Source: Streptomyces fodineus (GTDB taxonomy: Bacteria > Actinomycetota > Actinomycetes > Streptomycetales > Streptomycetaceae). Taken from it: DNA of 64,000 bases. Position 1 is the stretch's first letter. Each line of letters begins with the position of its first letter. A model generated the notes under the pieces. That model was given only the letters and a program-made list of their open reading frames with translations. It searched no databases and was not told the origin of the DNA. Of the stretch, positions 1-8,658 are shown one piece after another. The stretch covers positions 3,596,001 to 3,660,000 of the forward strand of contig NZ_CP017248.1 in NCBI RefSeq assembly GCF_001735805.1. The letters run 5' to 3'. The translations under genes were made by a program, and so were the position numbers.

Positions 1-1047
1 GAAGGTCTTCGCGGTGACCTCACCGCTGTAGAACTTCATGAAGTCCAGGGCCGTGGCCTTGTTCTTGGCGAAGGACGACAGGGCCAGGTTGTGGCCGCCG
101 AGGCTGGAGGCGCCGGGTCCGGTCAGGCCGGGCAGCGGCGCGACGGCGTACTTGCCGGCCACCTTGCTCTTGCCCGCGAGCGCGTACATGTACGGCCAGT
201 TCCGCAGGAAGACCAGCTTGCCGGCCTGGAACGCCTGGCGGCCGTCCTCCTCCTGGTAGGTGATGGCCTCCTTGGGGATCGTCCCGTCCCGGAAGGAGCC
301 GGCGAGGAAGTCCAGTCCCTTCTTCGCCTCGGGGGTGTCCACATCGGGCTTGCCGTTCGCGTCGGTGACGACACCGCCCGCGGAGTTCACGGCCTCGGAG
401 AAGTTCACCGTCAGGCCCTCGTACTTCTGGAACTGCCCGGCGTAGCAGGACATGTCCTTGGCCGCGGGCAGCTTCTTCACCTTGGCGCAGTCGGCCGTCA
501 ACTCGGCCCAGGTCGCGGGGGCCTTGCCGACTCCGGCCTGCTTCAGCAGGTCGGTGCGGTAGTACAGCATCCCGCCGTCCGAGCTGGCCGGGGCCGCGTA
601 CAGGCCGCCGCGGTACTTCGCCGTCTCCACCACCGGCTTCAGCATCTTCCCCAGCGGGAACTGCCGTTCGGGCAGCTTGTCGATCCACTGGTGCGCGGCG
701 AACTCCGACGTCCACACGGCGTCCAGGGAGAGCACCGTGTAGGCGTCGGACTTCGTCTCCGCGTTCTGGATCATCTGCTGGCGCTGGGCGTCCGCGTCCG
801 TGGGCAGCTGGATGAAGGTGACCTTCTCCTTCGGGTGCAGCCTGTTCCACTGGTCGAGGACCGGCTGGACGGCTCCGGTGGTGTCCTTTCCGGCCACGAA
901 GGCGATGGGGCCGCGGCCGGTGAACGACGTGGTCCCGGACTGCCCCGCGGAGCCGCCGTCGTCGGACGAGCCGCAGGCGGCGAGCAGGAGTCCGCAGGCG
1001 GCGAGCGCGGCGGAACATCGAAGGGCTCTGGCGGTTGTGGTCTTCAC
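1..1047 (-). CDS. ABC transporter sugar-binding lipoprotein, 3' end cut off
   Basis: This encodes the extracellular solute-binding subunit of a carbohydrate ABC importer, anchored outside the membrane by a lipid. The chosen GTG start follows an AGGAGAG ribosome binding site. A short signal peptide ends in the lipobox LLLAAC at about residues 20-25, followed by a Ser/Gly-rich linker. The rest has the look of the maltose/trehalose-type binding proteins, including a late 'DFMKFYSGE' segment. The frame runs open to base 1, so 349 codons are visible and the C-terminus and any permease genes lie outside the window. The gene is divergent from a LacI-family regulator about 275 bp away, which suggests local sugar-dependent repression. 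The exact sugar cannot be read from the sequence. Confidence 0.9.
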   Translation of the reverse strand, partial: MKTTTARALRCSAALAACGLLLAACGSSDDGGSAGQSGTTSFTGRGPIAFVAGKDTTGAVQPVLDQWNRLHPKEKVTFIQLPTDADAQRQQMIQNAETKSDAYTVLSLDAVWTSEFAAHQWIDKLPERQFPLGKMLKPVVETAKYRGGLYAAPASSDGGMLYYRTDLLKQAGVGKAPATWAELTADCAKVKKLPAAKDMSCYAGQFQKYEGLTVNFSEAVNSAGGVVTDANGKPDVDTPEAKKGLDFLAGSFRDGTIPKEAITYQEEDGRQAFQAGKLVFLRNWPYMYALAGKSKVAGKYAVAPLPGLTGPGASSLGGHNLALSSFAKNKATALDFMKFYSGEVTAKTF

Positions 1048-1264
1048 TGTCTCTCCTGGTCGTGCGGAACCTGAGGCGACGCTGTTGTGAGACTGCGTTG
1101 TCACAGCAACTTCTTGATCAAACACACAGGTCAAAGCATGTGCATCGAAAGAGGAGGGTGGGGTCTTGATCCCGCTGAGACAACGCTTGCACGCTAGGAG
1201 TGGGGTAAGCGGAAGTCAATGCGTTACTTCTGGGTAATGAGAGAGAGGAGGCCTGGAGATCCCG

Positions 1265-1278
1265 TGAAAGCGCTGTCA
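1265..1278. promoter_or_regulatory. Candidate LacI-family operator
   Basis: TGAAAGCGCTGTCA is a 12-of-14 palindrome centred on CG, the usual form of LacI-family operators. It lies about 45 bp upstream of the LacI gene start and between it and the divergent sugar-binding lipoprotein gene. A weaker related element, CAACGCTTG, is at 1181-1189. Autoregulation and control of the transporter are inferred. Confidence 0.45.
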
Positions 1279-1322
1279 TGAAGCGGCCTCAACCGTGGGG
1301 CCTCTGTGCTACCGTCCGTCAC

Positions 1323-2384
1323 ATGCCACCAGCTCAGCGACACCCCACGATGGCTGACGTCGCCGAACGGGCCGGGGTGTCCACCTCCACCGTCTCGCGG
1401 ACCCTGCGCGGCCTGACCACCGTCTCGCCGGAGGTCCGCGCCCGTGTCGAGCAGGCCGCCCGCGAGCTGAACTTCGCCGTCTCCCGCCAGGCTGCAAGCC
1501 TTGTCACGGGCAAGACGGGGACCGTGGCGGTGCTCGTCCCCACTCTCAACGCGTGGTTCATGGGCTCGGCCCTCTCCAGCCTGGCTCCGGTGCTGCGGAC
1601 CGCGGGCATGGAGCTGACCGTCTACGTGATCCCCGACCTCGCCGAGCGCGCCGCGTTCTTCGACCGGCTCCCCGCCCGCCGGAACGCCGACGCGCTGCTG
1701 GTCTTCTCCTTCGACCTCACCGAGGAGGAGACCGACCGGCTGGACACACTCGGCATGCCGGTCATCTACGTCAGCCAGCACGTCGACGGCCGCCCCAGCG
1801 TGTACGTCGACGACGTCGCCGGCGCCCTGCACGGCACCCGGCACCTGTTCAACCTCGGCCACCGCCGGATCGCGTTCATCAAGACGGTGGGCGCCAGCGG
1901 CTTCTCCTTCAGCTCCAACGAGCGGCTGGTCGGCTACCAGCAGGCACTCGCCGAAGCGGGCATCCCGCGCGACGACGACCTGGTGGCCGCCCTGCCGGTC
2001 GGCGACGAACGGGCCACCACAGAAGCGCTCGGCAGGCTGCTGAGCCTGCGCGAGCCGCCCACCGCGATCTTCGCCGAACAGGACGAGGTCGCCATCGCCG
2101 TCATCCGGGCGCTGCGCCGGACGCACATCGACATCCCCACGCAGATGTCCGTCCTCGGCTTCGACGACCAGCCGGTGGCCGACTGGTTCGACCTGTCCAC
2201 CATCGCGCAGTCGCCCTCGGACCTCGGCCGCGAGGCCGGCCGGCTGGCCCTGCAGCTCATCGACGGCTCGGAGGCGGACCACAAGCGGCACATCGTGCTG
2301 CCCACCCACCTGATCCCACGGGCCACCACCGCGCCCTTCGACCGGGGCGAGCGGGCGGCCGACGGAGAACTTCCGCACGCCTGA
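1323..2384 (+). CDS. LacI-family transcriptional regulator
   Basis: This is a sugar-responsive repressor of 353 residues. An N-terminal helix-turn-helix (MADVAERAGVSTSTVSRTL, about residues 10-28) and hinge are followed by a periplasmic-binding-protein-like sensor domain. The 'GHRRIAFI' and 'SVLGFDDQPVADW' segments are typical of the family. The start is uncertain: ATG 1323 is used, but an in-frame ATG at 1278 and one at 1350 are possible, and none has a strong ribosome binding site. The divergent position relative to a sugar-binding lipoprotein gene suggests it controls that transporter. The inducer is unknown. Confidence 0.9.
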   Translation: MPPAQRHPTMADVAERAGVSTSTVSRTLRGLTTVSPEVRARVEQAARELNFAVSRQAASLVTGKTGTVAVLVPTLNAWFMGSALSSLAPVLRTAGMELTVYVIPDLAERAAFFDRLPARRNADALLVFSFDLTEEETDRLDTLGMPVIYVSQHVDGRPSVYVDDVAGALHGTRHLFNLGHRRIAFIKTVGASGFSFSSNERLVGYQQALAEAGIPRDDDLVAALPVGDERATTEALGRLLSLREPPTAIFAEQDEVAIAVIRALRRTHIDIPTQMSVLGFDDQPVADWFDLSTIAQSPSDLGREAGRLALQLIDGSEADHKRHIVLPTHLIPRATTAPFDRGERAADGELPHA

Positions 2385-2407
2385 CGCCCCCGGCGCGACC
2401 CGCAAGA

Positions 2408-2436
2408 GGCCCGGTCGGTTTCCCCTCGACCGGGCC
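2408..2436. terminator. Hairpin between convergent genes
   Basis: Inverted arms GGCCCGGTCG (2408-2417) and CGACCGGGCC (2427-2436) form a perfect 10-bp stem with a 9-nt loop. It sits between the LacI gene and the converging small membrane protein gene, so it can serve as a bidirectional terminator. Confidence 0.7.
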
Positions 2437-2456
2437 CCTGCCGATACGCATCGGCC

Positions 2457-2687
2457 TCAGTGGAACTGCGGCACGATCAGATAGATCCCGTACGCCACCA
2501 CCGTCGCGCAGGCGAGGAAGCACAGGGCGGCCTGGATACGGCCCGCGGTGGCGGCGCCGGCTTCGGCGCGGTCGGCTTCGGCCCGGGACAGGCCGAGGAC
2601 GCCGAAGGTGAAGACGACGACCACGGCGACCGTGACACCGAGGCTGACCGCGGCGACCTTGCCGAGGGCGGACCAGTCGACATGCAT
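2457..2687 (-). CDS. Small membrane protein downstream of pit
   Basis: This is a 76-residue hypothetical protein. Two hydrophobic stretches, at about residues 9-30 and 52-72, predict two transmembrane helices separated by a charged, alanine-rich loop. The ATG has a GGGAG ribosome binding site. It lies 17 bp after the phosphate permease gene in the same direction, so the two are very likely cotranscribed. It may act with the permease, but no known domain was recognised. Confidence 0.75.
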   Translation of the reverse strand: MHVDWSALGKVAAVSLGVTVAVVVVFTFGVLGLSRAEADRAEAGAATAGRIQAALCFLACATVVAYGIYLIVPQFH

Positions 2688-2704
2688 GAGGGACTCCCGG
2701 AGGT

Positions 2705-3859
<1,155 letters not shown>

Positions 3860-3891
3860 TCCCCAAGGCAAGCAAGGGCGGGCCAATGCGC

Positions 3892-3909
3892 GGCGAACCG
3901 GAGGCGAAC
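3892..3909 (-). promoter_or_regulatory. Candidate PHO box upstream of pit
   Basis: On the minus strand two copies of GTTCGCC start exactly 11 bp apart (plus-strand GGCGAAC at 3892-3898 and 3903-3909). PhoP boxes in Streptomyces are 11-bp direct-repeat units whose core is GTTCACC, so both copies differ by one base. The position is right for control of pit. Binding is inferred. Confidence 0.45.
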
Positions 3910-3998
3910 GGCGTGTCGAAGATGGTGGAGTGTGTTGTGCATTCCTGTGCGAAATCGTTCCGGCCCGCGGTGTCAGTGCCCTGTGCCAAGCTGTGGAC

Positions 3999-4397
3999 GT
4001 GACCCTGGAGGACCTCAGACGACTGCGCCGGGTGCGCGACCGCATGGACCGCGAGTACGCCGAGCCGCTCGACATGACCGAGCTGGCCCGGGGCGCCCAT
4101 ATGTCACCGGGCCACTTCCAGCGCAGCTTCCGCAAGGCGTTCGGGGAGACGCCGTACAGCTATCTGATGACCCGCAGGATCGAGCGGGCCAAGGCGCTGC
4201 TGCGCCGCGGTGACCTCACGGTGACCGAGGTGTGCCTCGCCGTGGGCTGTACGTCACTCGGCTCCTTCAGCTCCCGCTTCACCGAGCTGGTCGGGGAGAC
4301 CCCGAGCGCCTACCGGGCCCGCGACCACGAGGAGAGCGCGGTGATCCCGTCCTGCGTGGCCCGTACGTTCACCCGACCCCGCCGCCGGCCGTACTGA
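3999..4397 (+). CDS. AraC-family DNA-binding protein
   Basis: This is a short regulator of about 132 residues that consists almost entirely of the C-terminal AraC DNA-binding domain. The first helix-turn-helix is around 'MTELARGAHMSPGHFQRSF' and the second around 'TVTEVCLAVGCTSLGSFSSRF', followed by the family's 'GETPSAYR' ending. No ligand-binding domain is present. The start is uncertain: GTG 3999 or GTG 3993, both without a clear ribosome binding site. The VOC gene begins 60 bp downstream in the same direction, and this pairing suggests the regulator controls that small enzyme. Confidence 0.85.
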   Translation: MTLEDLRRLRRVRDRMDREYAEPLDMTELARGAHMSPGHFQRSFRKAFGETPYSYLMTRRIERAKALLRRGDLTVTEVCLAVGCTSLGSFSSRFTELVGETPSAYRARDHEESAVIPSCVARTFTRPRRRPY

Positions 4398-4457
4398 GTC
4401 GTGCCGGGTCGTACCGAGCCGCGCGCGCCCGGGCCCGGATGGGCCTAGCGTGAGCCC

Positions 4458-4874
4458 ATGGACGTGAAACTCAAGCAGTGTTTCATCGCGGTGGACGACC
4501 ATGACAAGGCGCTCGCCTTCTACCGTGACGTGCTCGGCCTGGAGGTCCGCAACGACGTGGGCTTCGAGGGCATGCGCTGGGTGACGCTGGGCTCGCCGCT
4601 CCAGCCGGACGTCGAGATCGTGCTGGAGCCGCCCGGCGCGAACCCGGACGCCTCCCCCGCCGACCGCCAGGCGCTGGCGGAGCTGCTGGCCAAGGGCATG
4701 CTGCGGGGTGTGATCTTCACGACCGAGGACTGCGACGCGCTGTACGAGCGGGTGCGGGAGTCCGGCGCCGATGTGCTCCAGGAGCCCACGGACCAGCCGT
4801 ACGGGGTGCGCGACTGCGCCTTCCGTGATCCGGCGGGCAACCAGCTGCGCTTCCTCCAGCGGCCCGCGCAGTGA
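4458..4874 (+). CDS. VOC (glyoxalase/dioxygenase-like) family protein
   Basis: This is a 138-residue vicinal-oxygen-chelate protein of the glyoxalase I / extradiol dioxygenase / bleomycin resistance fold. The two beta-alpha-beta-beta-beta modules are visible, with 'ALAFYRDVLGLEV' early and 'GVRDCAFRDPAGNQLRF' at the end. Family members act as metal-dependent isomerases, dioxygenases or antibiotic-binding proteins; the sequence does not tell which. It lies just behind an AraC-type regulator and just before a second, two-domain VOC gene. Confidence 0.88.
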   Translation: MDVKLKQCFIAVDDHDKALAFYRDVLGLEVRNDVGFEGMRWVTLGSPLQPDVEIVLEPPGANPDASPADRQALAELLAKGMLRGVIFTTEDCDALYERVRESGADVLQEPTDQPYGVRDCAFRDPAGNQLRFLQRPAQ

Positions 4875-4917
4875 AAGTCCGCATGCCTTCGGGGAGTTCG
4901 CGCCTAGACTCCACCCC

Positions 4918-5682
4918 GTGATCATTCGCTGGACGTACGCCTTCGCCGACCGGCCCGCCGAGCGGCTGCCCGAGGCCCGCGCCTTCTGGACGGCCGTCAC
5001 CGGCACACATGCGTCCGAACCCCGCGGTGAGCAGGGCGAGTTCATGACCCTGCTGCCCCCGCAGGCCGCCGGGACGGACGCGTGCGTGAAGCTCCAGGGC
5101 GTCACCGAGGGCGACGGTGGCGCCCACCTCGACCTGTGCACCGAGGACGTACGGAAGCTGACCGGGACGGCGAGGGAACTCGGCGCGGAACCGGTGGCGG
5201 ACCACGGCGACTGGGCCGTACTGCGATCACCGGCGGGGCAGTTGTTCTGTGCCGTGCCCTGGCACGGGGAGTCGGTACGGCCGCCGGTGGTGGCGGGCAG
5301 CCGGCTGGACCAGGTGTGCCTCGACATCCCGCCGTCCGCGTACGCCGCCGAGTCCGCCTTCTGGGCCGGGCTCACCGGCTGGCAGCGGCTCACGGGTTCA
5401 CGGCCGGAGTTCGAGGTCCTGAAGCCGCCGGCGGGACTACCCGTCCGGATCCTGCTCCAGCGTCTCGACGCCGAGCGCCCCGCCTCCGCCCATCTCGACC
5501 TGGCCTGCGCGGACATCGCCACCGTACGCGCCCGGCACGAGAAGCACGGCGCCGTCCCGCTGAGCTCGGGCCCGCACTGGACGGTCATGCGCGACCCGGC
5601 GGGCGGCATCTACTGCCTGACCGGCCGAGACCCGCACACCGGCGGCCTGCCGGACGCCACTGAGCGAACCACCGTCGCGTAG
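4918..5682 (+). CDS. Two-domain VOC family protein
   Basis: This is a 254-residue protein with two VOC modules in tandem. The first ends around 'AVLRSPAGQLFCAVPWH' (about residue 115) and the second around 'VMRDPAGGIYCLTGRDPH'. The GTG start at 4918 was chosen because residues upstream in the same frame run into the preceding gene and lack family similarity. Its function is unknown beyond the fold. Its last roughly 115 bp occur again twice, in degenerate form, directly downstream (5741-5860 and 5861-5935), a sign of a local partial duplication. Confidence 0.85.
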   Translation: MIIRWTYAFADRPAERLPEARAFWTAVTGTHASEPRGEQGEFMTLLPPQAAGTDACVKLQGVTEGDGGAHLDLCTEDVRKLTGTARELGAEPVADHGDWAVLRSPAGQLFCAVPWHGESVRPPVVAGSRLDQVCLDIPPSAYAAESAFWAGLTGWQRLTGSRPEFEVLKPPAGLPVRILLQRLDAERPASAHLDLACADIATVRARHEKHGAVPLSSGPHWTVMRDPAGGIYCLTGRDPHTGGLPDATERTTVA

Positions 5683-5935
5683 AGACACAGCCGCAAGCCG
5701 GCGTGCCACGGCCCGGATCCGCCGACGGACCACGTGAGCGCCGCCCCGCACCGGACGGTCACGCGCCACCCGGCGGGCAGCATCCACTGCATGACCGGCC
5801 GAGACCCGCACACCGGCGGCCTGCCGGACGCCACTCAGCGAACCACTGTCGCATAGAGACTGCCTGCCCGGCCAAGACCCGCACACCGGCGGCCTGCCGG
5901 GCGGCGGTCAGCGTGCCGTCGTCGCGTAGAGACAC
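5569..5935 (+). repeat. Triplicated, decaying 3' end of the VOC gene
   Basis: The 3' end of the VOC gene (about 5569-5688) is repeated at about 5741-5860 and partially at 5861-5935. The shared core ACCCGCACACCGGCGGCC appears in all three copies, offset by 174 and then 247 bp. Each copy ends in a very similar GTCGCGTAGAGAC-like sequence. Copies two and three lie beyond the stop codon and carry substitutions, so they are non-coding remnants. The third copy overlaps the 3' end of a minus-strand gene. Confidence 0.85.
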
Positions 5936-6189
5936 GGGATCCCGTGCCGGGGTGCCGTCGGTGGACTCGGTGGGCAGGAGGGAGTGTTGCCCGGCGGCTG
6001 CCGCCGCGGGCGCCGCGCATCCGGGGACGGACCGGTTCCAGGCCCGTTGTCCCAGACGTACGGCCCCTTCGGCCGGGTGTCCTGCTGGAGTACGAACGTG
6101 AGCCCTCCCCCCACGGCCACGGCGACCGCCCAGACCGCCACCGCCCACCGCCACCACCGGCGGCGCGGCGTGCCCCCCTGCCCGGTCAC
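5908..6189 (-). CDS. Small single-pass membrane protein, unknown
   Basis: This is a 93-residue hypothetical protein. An Arg/Trp-rich start is followed by one hydrophobic helix at about residues 15-33 and then a Pro/Gly-rich tail outside the membrane. Its GTG start overlaps the stop codon of the preceding DUF952 gene (GTGA), which argues for translational coupling and a real gene. The last codons lie in a duplicated stretch derived from the opposite-strand VOC gene, so the present C-terminus may be recent. No domain was recognised. Confidence 0.55.
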   Translation of the reverse strand: MTGQGGTPRRRWWRWAVAVWAVAVAVGGGLTFVLQQDTRPKGPYVWDNGPGTGPSPDARRPRRQPPGNTPSCPPSPPTAPRHGIPCLYATTAR

Positions 6190-6518
6190 CCCCAGGACTC
6201 CACGTCCACCACGGCGTCGGCCGGCACCGGGCCGTACACATGCGGGAATTCCTCCCCGCCGGGCTCCACGGCCTCGTACTTCACCGGCGCGCCGACCAGG
6301 GCCGGGTCCACGACCAGCACGACCAGCTCGTCCGGGCCGTCGTAGCCGCCGTAGAGGAACTCGGCGATGCGCGGGAGCTGTTCGCGGGTGGAGCAGTGGA
6401 TGAAACCCTCCTCCTGCAGGGTGCGGCCACGGGTCGACACCTCGTAGGTGCCGCGCTCGCGTGCCGCCTCCCACAGGGAGCGTTCGGTGATGTGGAAGAT
6501 GCGGGGCGGTTTCGGCAT
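6186..6518 (-). CDS. DUF952 family protein
   Basis: This is a 110-residue cytoplasmic protein, the normal length for DUF952. Characteristic segments are 'FHITERSLWEAA' near the start, 'GFIHCST' in the middle, and 'HVYGPVPADAV' near the end. The family is structurally related to ADP-ribosyltransferase-like folds but has no established function. It is preceded by a DHFR-like gene in the same direction and is translationally coupled to a small membrane protein gene. Confidence 0.85.
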   Translation of the reverse strand: MPKPPRIFHITERSLWEAARERGTYEVSTRGRTLQEEGFIHCSTREQLPRIAEFLYGGYDGPDELVVLVVDPALVGAPVKYEAVEPGGEEFPHVYGPVPADAVVDVESWG

Positions 6519-6557
6519 GCGCCCACGGTACGGCGTCCGGTGCGGCGCAGGCCGGGC

Positions 6558-7145
6558 TCAGCGCTTCCTCGTGTACGTCCGTACGAGCGCGCCGTTGGTG
6601 AAGCTGCGCACCCCGTCGAGGGTGAACTCCTTGATGTCCAGGCCGGTGCCGAACATCGGCATGCCCGTGCCGTAGACGAGCGGATAGCTCTTGATGACGA
6701 GTTCGTCGATCTCGTCGAGCAGCTCTCCGGCGAGGCGGGAGCCGCCGCACAGATAGATGTCCAGGCCGCCCTCCTCCGCCTTCAGTGCGCGGACCCTGCC
6801 GACCAGGTCGTCGGCGATGATCTCGACGTTCGGGTCCGGGGACGTGGCGAGGCTGCGGGAGGCGACGTACTCGCGCAGATGGGCGTAGGGGCTGGTGACG
6901 CCCTCCTTGAGCGCCAGGTCGTAGCTGGCCCGGCCCTGGATGACGGTGTCGAAGCGCACGTTCGGCAGAGCGTCGAACCCCAGCTGCGGGCGGACGTGGC
7001 TGGGCAGGGTCTCCGGGAACTCCGTCTTGAGGAAGTGGAGGTACTCCTCGTCCATGAAGCGGAGCATCATCTCCGAGGCATCGCCCTGTTCGTCGCCGAT
7101 GAATCCGTCGAGCGAGCAGGCGATGAAGTAGGTGAGCTTGCGCAA
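6558..7145 (-). CDS. Dihydrofolate reductase-like (RibD C-terminal) family protein
   Basis: This is a 195-residue NADPH-dependent reductase-like protein of the RibD C-terminal / DHFR superfamily. The N-terminal 'LTYFIACSLDGFIGD' and the 'IYLCGGSRLAGELLDEIDEL' nucleotide-binding segment are typical. Such stand-alone proteins in actinobacteria have no settled substrate; they are distinct from folate DHFR. The upstream region holds two near-identical 10-bp direct repeats that may bind a regulator. The gene reads into the DUF952 gene about 40 bp downstream. Confidence 0.85.
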   Translation of the reverse strand: MRKLTYFIACSLDGFIGDEQGDASEMMLRFMDEEYLHFLKTEFPETLPSHVRPQLGFDALPNVRFDTVIQGRASYDLALKEGVTSPYAHLREYVASRSLATSPDPNVEIIADDLVGRVRALKAEEGGLDIYLCGGSRLAGELLDEIDELVIKSYPLVYGTGMPMFGTGLDIKEFTLDGVRSFTNGALVRTYTRKR

Positions 7146-7176
7146 GCCGGTCTCTCTTCCTTCTAACCACTTTGGA

Positions 7177-7200
7177 TGTAGTGCTTTAGTTGTAGTACTT
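7177..7200. promoter_or_regulatory. Direct repeat, candidate operator of the DHFR-like gene
   Basis: TGTAGTGCTT (7177-7186) and TGTAGTACTT (7191-7200) are direct repeats 14 bp apart in an unusually AT-rich patch. They lie 32-55 bp upstream of the DHFR-like gene start and so inside its promoter. No known regulator motif was recognised. Confidence 0.4.
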
Positions 7201-7251
7201 CAGCCGTCGTGGTTCAAGGGGTTTTTCACACAGACATGCGCACAGCGACGA

Positions 7252-7280
7252 GCCCCGCACAGTGTGGGGATGTGCGGGGC
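7252..7280 (-). terminator. Strong hairpin downstream of the encapsulin operon
   Basis: GCCCCGCACA (7252-7261) and TGTGCGGGGC (7271-7280) form a perfect 10-bp stem with a 9-nt loop. A second perfect hairpin, GCTGCCGG/CCGGCAGC, lies at 7351-7368, directly after the stop codon of the polyprenyl transferase gene. Together they probably end the encapsulin operon transcript. Confidence 0.65.
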
Positions 7281-7370
7281 CCGTCCGGCCGGAGTCCCGG
7301 TGGCCGCGCGGGGTCAGGAGCCGCGCGAGCCCGGGACTCCGGGTCCTTTCGCTGCCGGTGCCGGCAGCGC

Positions 7371-8546
7371 TCAGCTGGTGCGCCGGGTCACGAACTCGGC
7401 GAGCGCCAGCAGTCCGCCCGCCGTCTCGGGGGCGGGGACCGCGCGGGACAGCTCCTGCACGGCGTGGGCCATCCGGTCGGCCGCCTCGGCCTGCGCCCAG
7501 TCCCGGCCGCCGGCTCTATCCACGGCCAGTGCCGTACGCGCGATGCCCTCGTCGTCACCGGAGATGTACGGCTTGGCGTACAGCTCGGCGAGTTCGGCCG
7601 CCGCCTGCGTACCCGAGGACAGGGCCGCCACCACGGGCAGCGACTTCTTGCGGGCCGCGAGATCCGCGCCGGCCGGCTTCCCGGTGTGCCGTGGATCGCC
7701 CCATATGCCGATGACGTCGTCGATCAGCTGGAAGGCGAGCCCGGCCTGGCGGCCGAAGCCGTCCAGCGCCGCCACCTCCTCCTGGCCGACGCCCGCGTAC
7801 AGCGCGCCGAGGGCGCAGGCGCAGCCCAGCAGCGCGCCGGTCTTCGCCTCGGCCATGGCGAGCACCTCGTCGAGGCCGACCTCCTCCGGGGCGCGGCGCT
7901 CCAGGTCCGTGTCGGCGTGCTGGCCGGCGCACAGTTCCACGACACAGTCCGCGAGCCGGACCGCGGCCGGACCGGCGGCGGGGTGCGGGTCCTCGGCGAG
8001 CAGCCGCAGGGCCAGGGCCTGCAGGGCGTCACCGGCGAGGATCGCGTCGGCGTCGCCGAACACGCTCCAGACGGTGGGCCGGTGCCGGCGGGAGGTGTCC
8101 CGGTCCATCACGTCGTCGTGCAACAGCGTGAAGTTGTGGACCAGTTCGACCGCCACCGCCGCCCGGACCGCCGCCGTACGGGCCGCCGCTCCGCCGAGGG
8201 CGGAGGCCGCCGCCAGGACGAGCGCGGGCCGTATCGCCTTGCCGGCGTTGCCCGTCGCCGGGCTGCCGTCCGCGTGCTGCCAGCCGAAGTGGTAGAGCGC
8301 GATCCGGCGCATGGAGCCGGGCAGCGACTCCAGGGCCGCGCGCAGCTCCGGGTCGACCAGGGCCCGGGTGCGCTCCAGCAGCGCCACCGCCTCCTGTCCC
8401 TCGAGACGCCCGTCGGGATGCCGTTCGGGTGGTTCCTCGTTCGGATCGGCAACGGCGTCGCCGGTCCTCCCCCGGCGTCCCCCCGCCATGCCGGGGTGCG
8501 GCACGGCGGCAGAACGCTGTTCGGTCTCCGTCATGAACTCGGCCAT
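7371..8546 (-). CDS. Polyprenyl transferase, family 2 encapsulin cargo
   Basis: This is a trans-isoprenyl diphosphate synthase of 391 residues that should elongate allylic diphosphates with isopentenyl diphosphate. The first Asp-rich motif DDVMD is at residues 144-148 with 'ELVHNFTLLH' before it. The second is the reduced form DDVIG at 276-280, and 'GKAIRP' at 102-107 binds diphosphate. The ATG follows a strong GAGGGGGAG site. The first 45-50 residues are Pro/Gly/Glu/Arg-rich and look disordered, unlike ordinary synthases. In family 2 encapsulin systems such N-terminal tails are cargo-loading domains. The shell gene ends 112 bp upstream in the same direction, so this enzyme is inferred to be packaged inside the shell. 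Product chain length is unknown. Confidence 0.88.
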   Translation of the reverse strand: MAEFMTETEQRSAAVPHPGMAGGRRGRTGDAVADPNEEPPERHPDGRLEGQEAVALLERTRALVDPELRAALESLPGSMRRIALYHFGWQHADGSPATGNAGKAIRPALVLAAASALGGAAARTAAVRAAVAVELVHNFTLLHDDVMDRDTSRRHRPTVWSVFGDADAILAGDALQALALRLLAEDPHPAAGPAAVRLADCVVELCAGQHADTDLERRAPEEVGLDEVLAMAEAKTGALLGCACALGALYAGVGQEEVAALDGFGRQAGLAFQLIDDVIGIWGDPRHTGKPAGADLAARKKSLPVVAALSSGTQAAAELAELYAKPYISGDDEGIARTALAVDRAGGRDWAQAEAADRMAHAVQELSRAVPAPETAGGLLALAEFVTRRTS

Positions 8547-8658
8547 GTCTCCCCCTCGCCAGGTCCGCGGACACCGGCGTCGCCGGCCCGGCCGGACGCA
8601 TATTCCGAGGGTCTACCCTCCTTGGCGAGCGGGGACACGGCCGTGAAGTGCGGAAACG

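Noticed and set aside
5703..6101. Plus-strand frame across the decayed VOC repeats
   Set aside because: The composition is Arg/Pro-rich and it crosses repeat remnants in different phases, so it is not a real second copy of the VOC protein.
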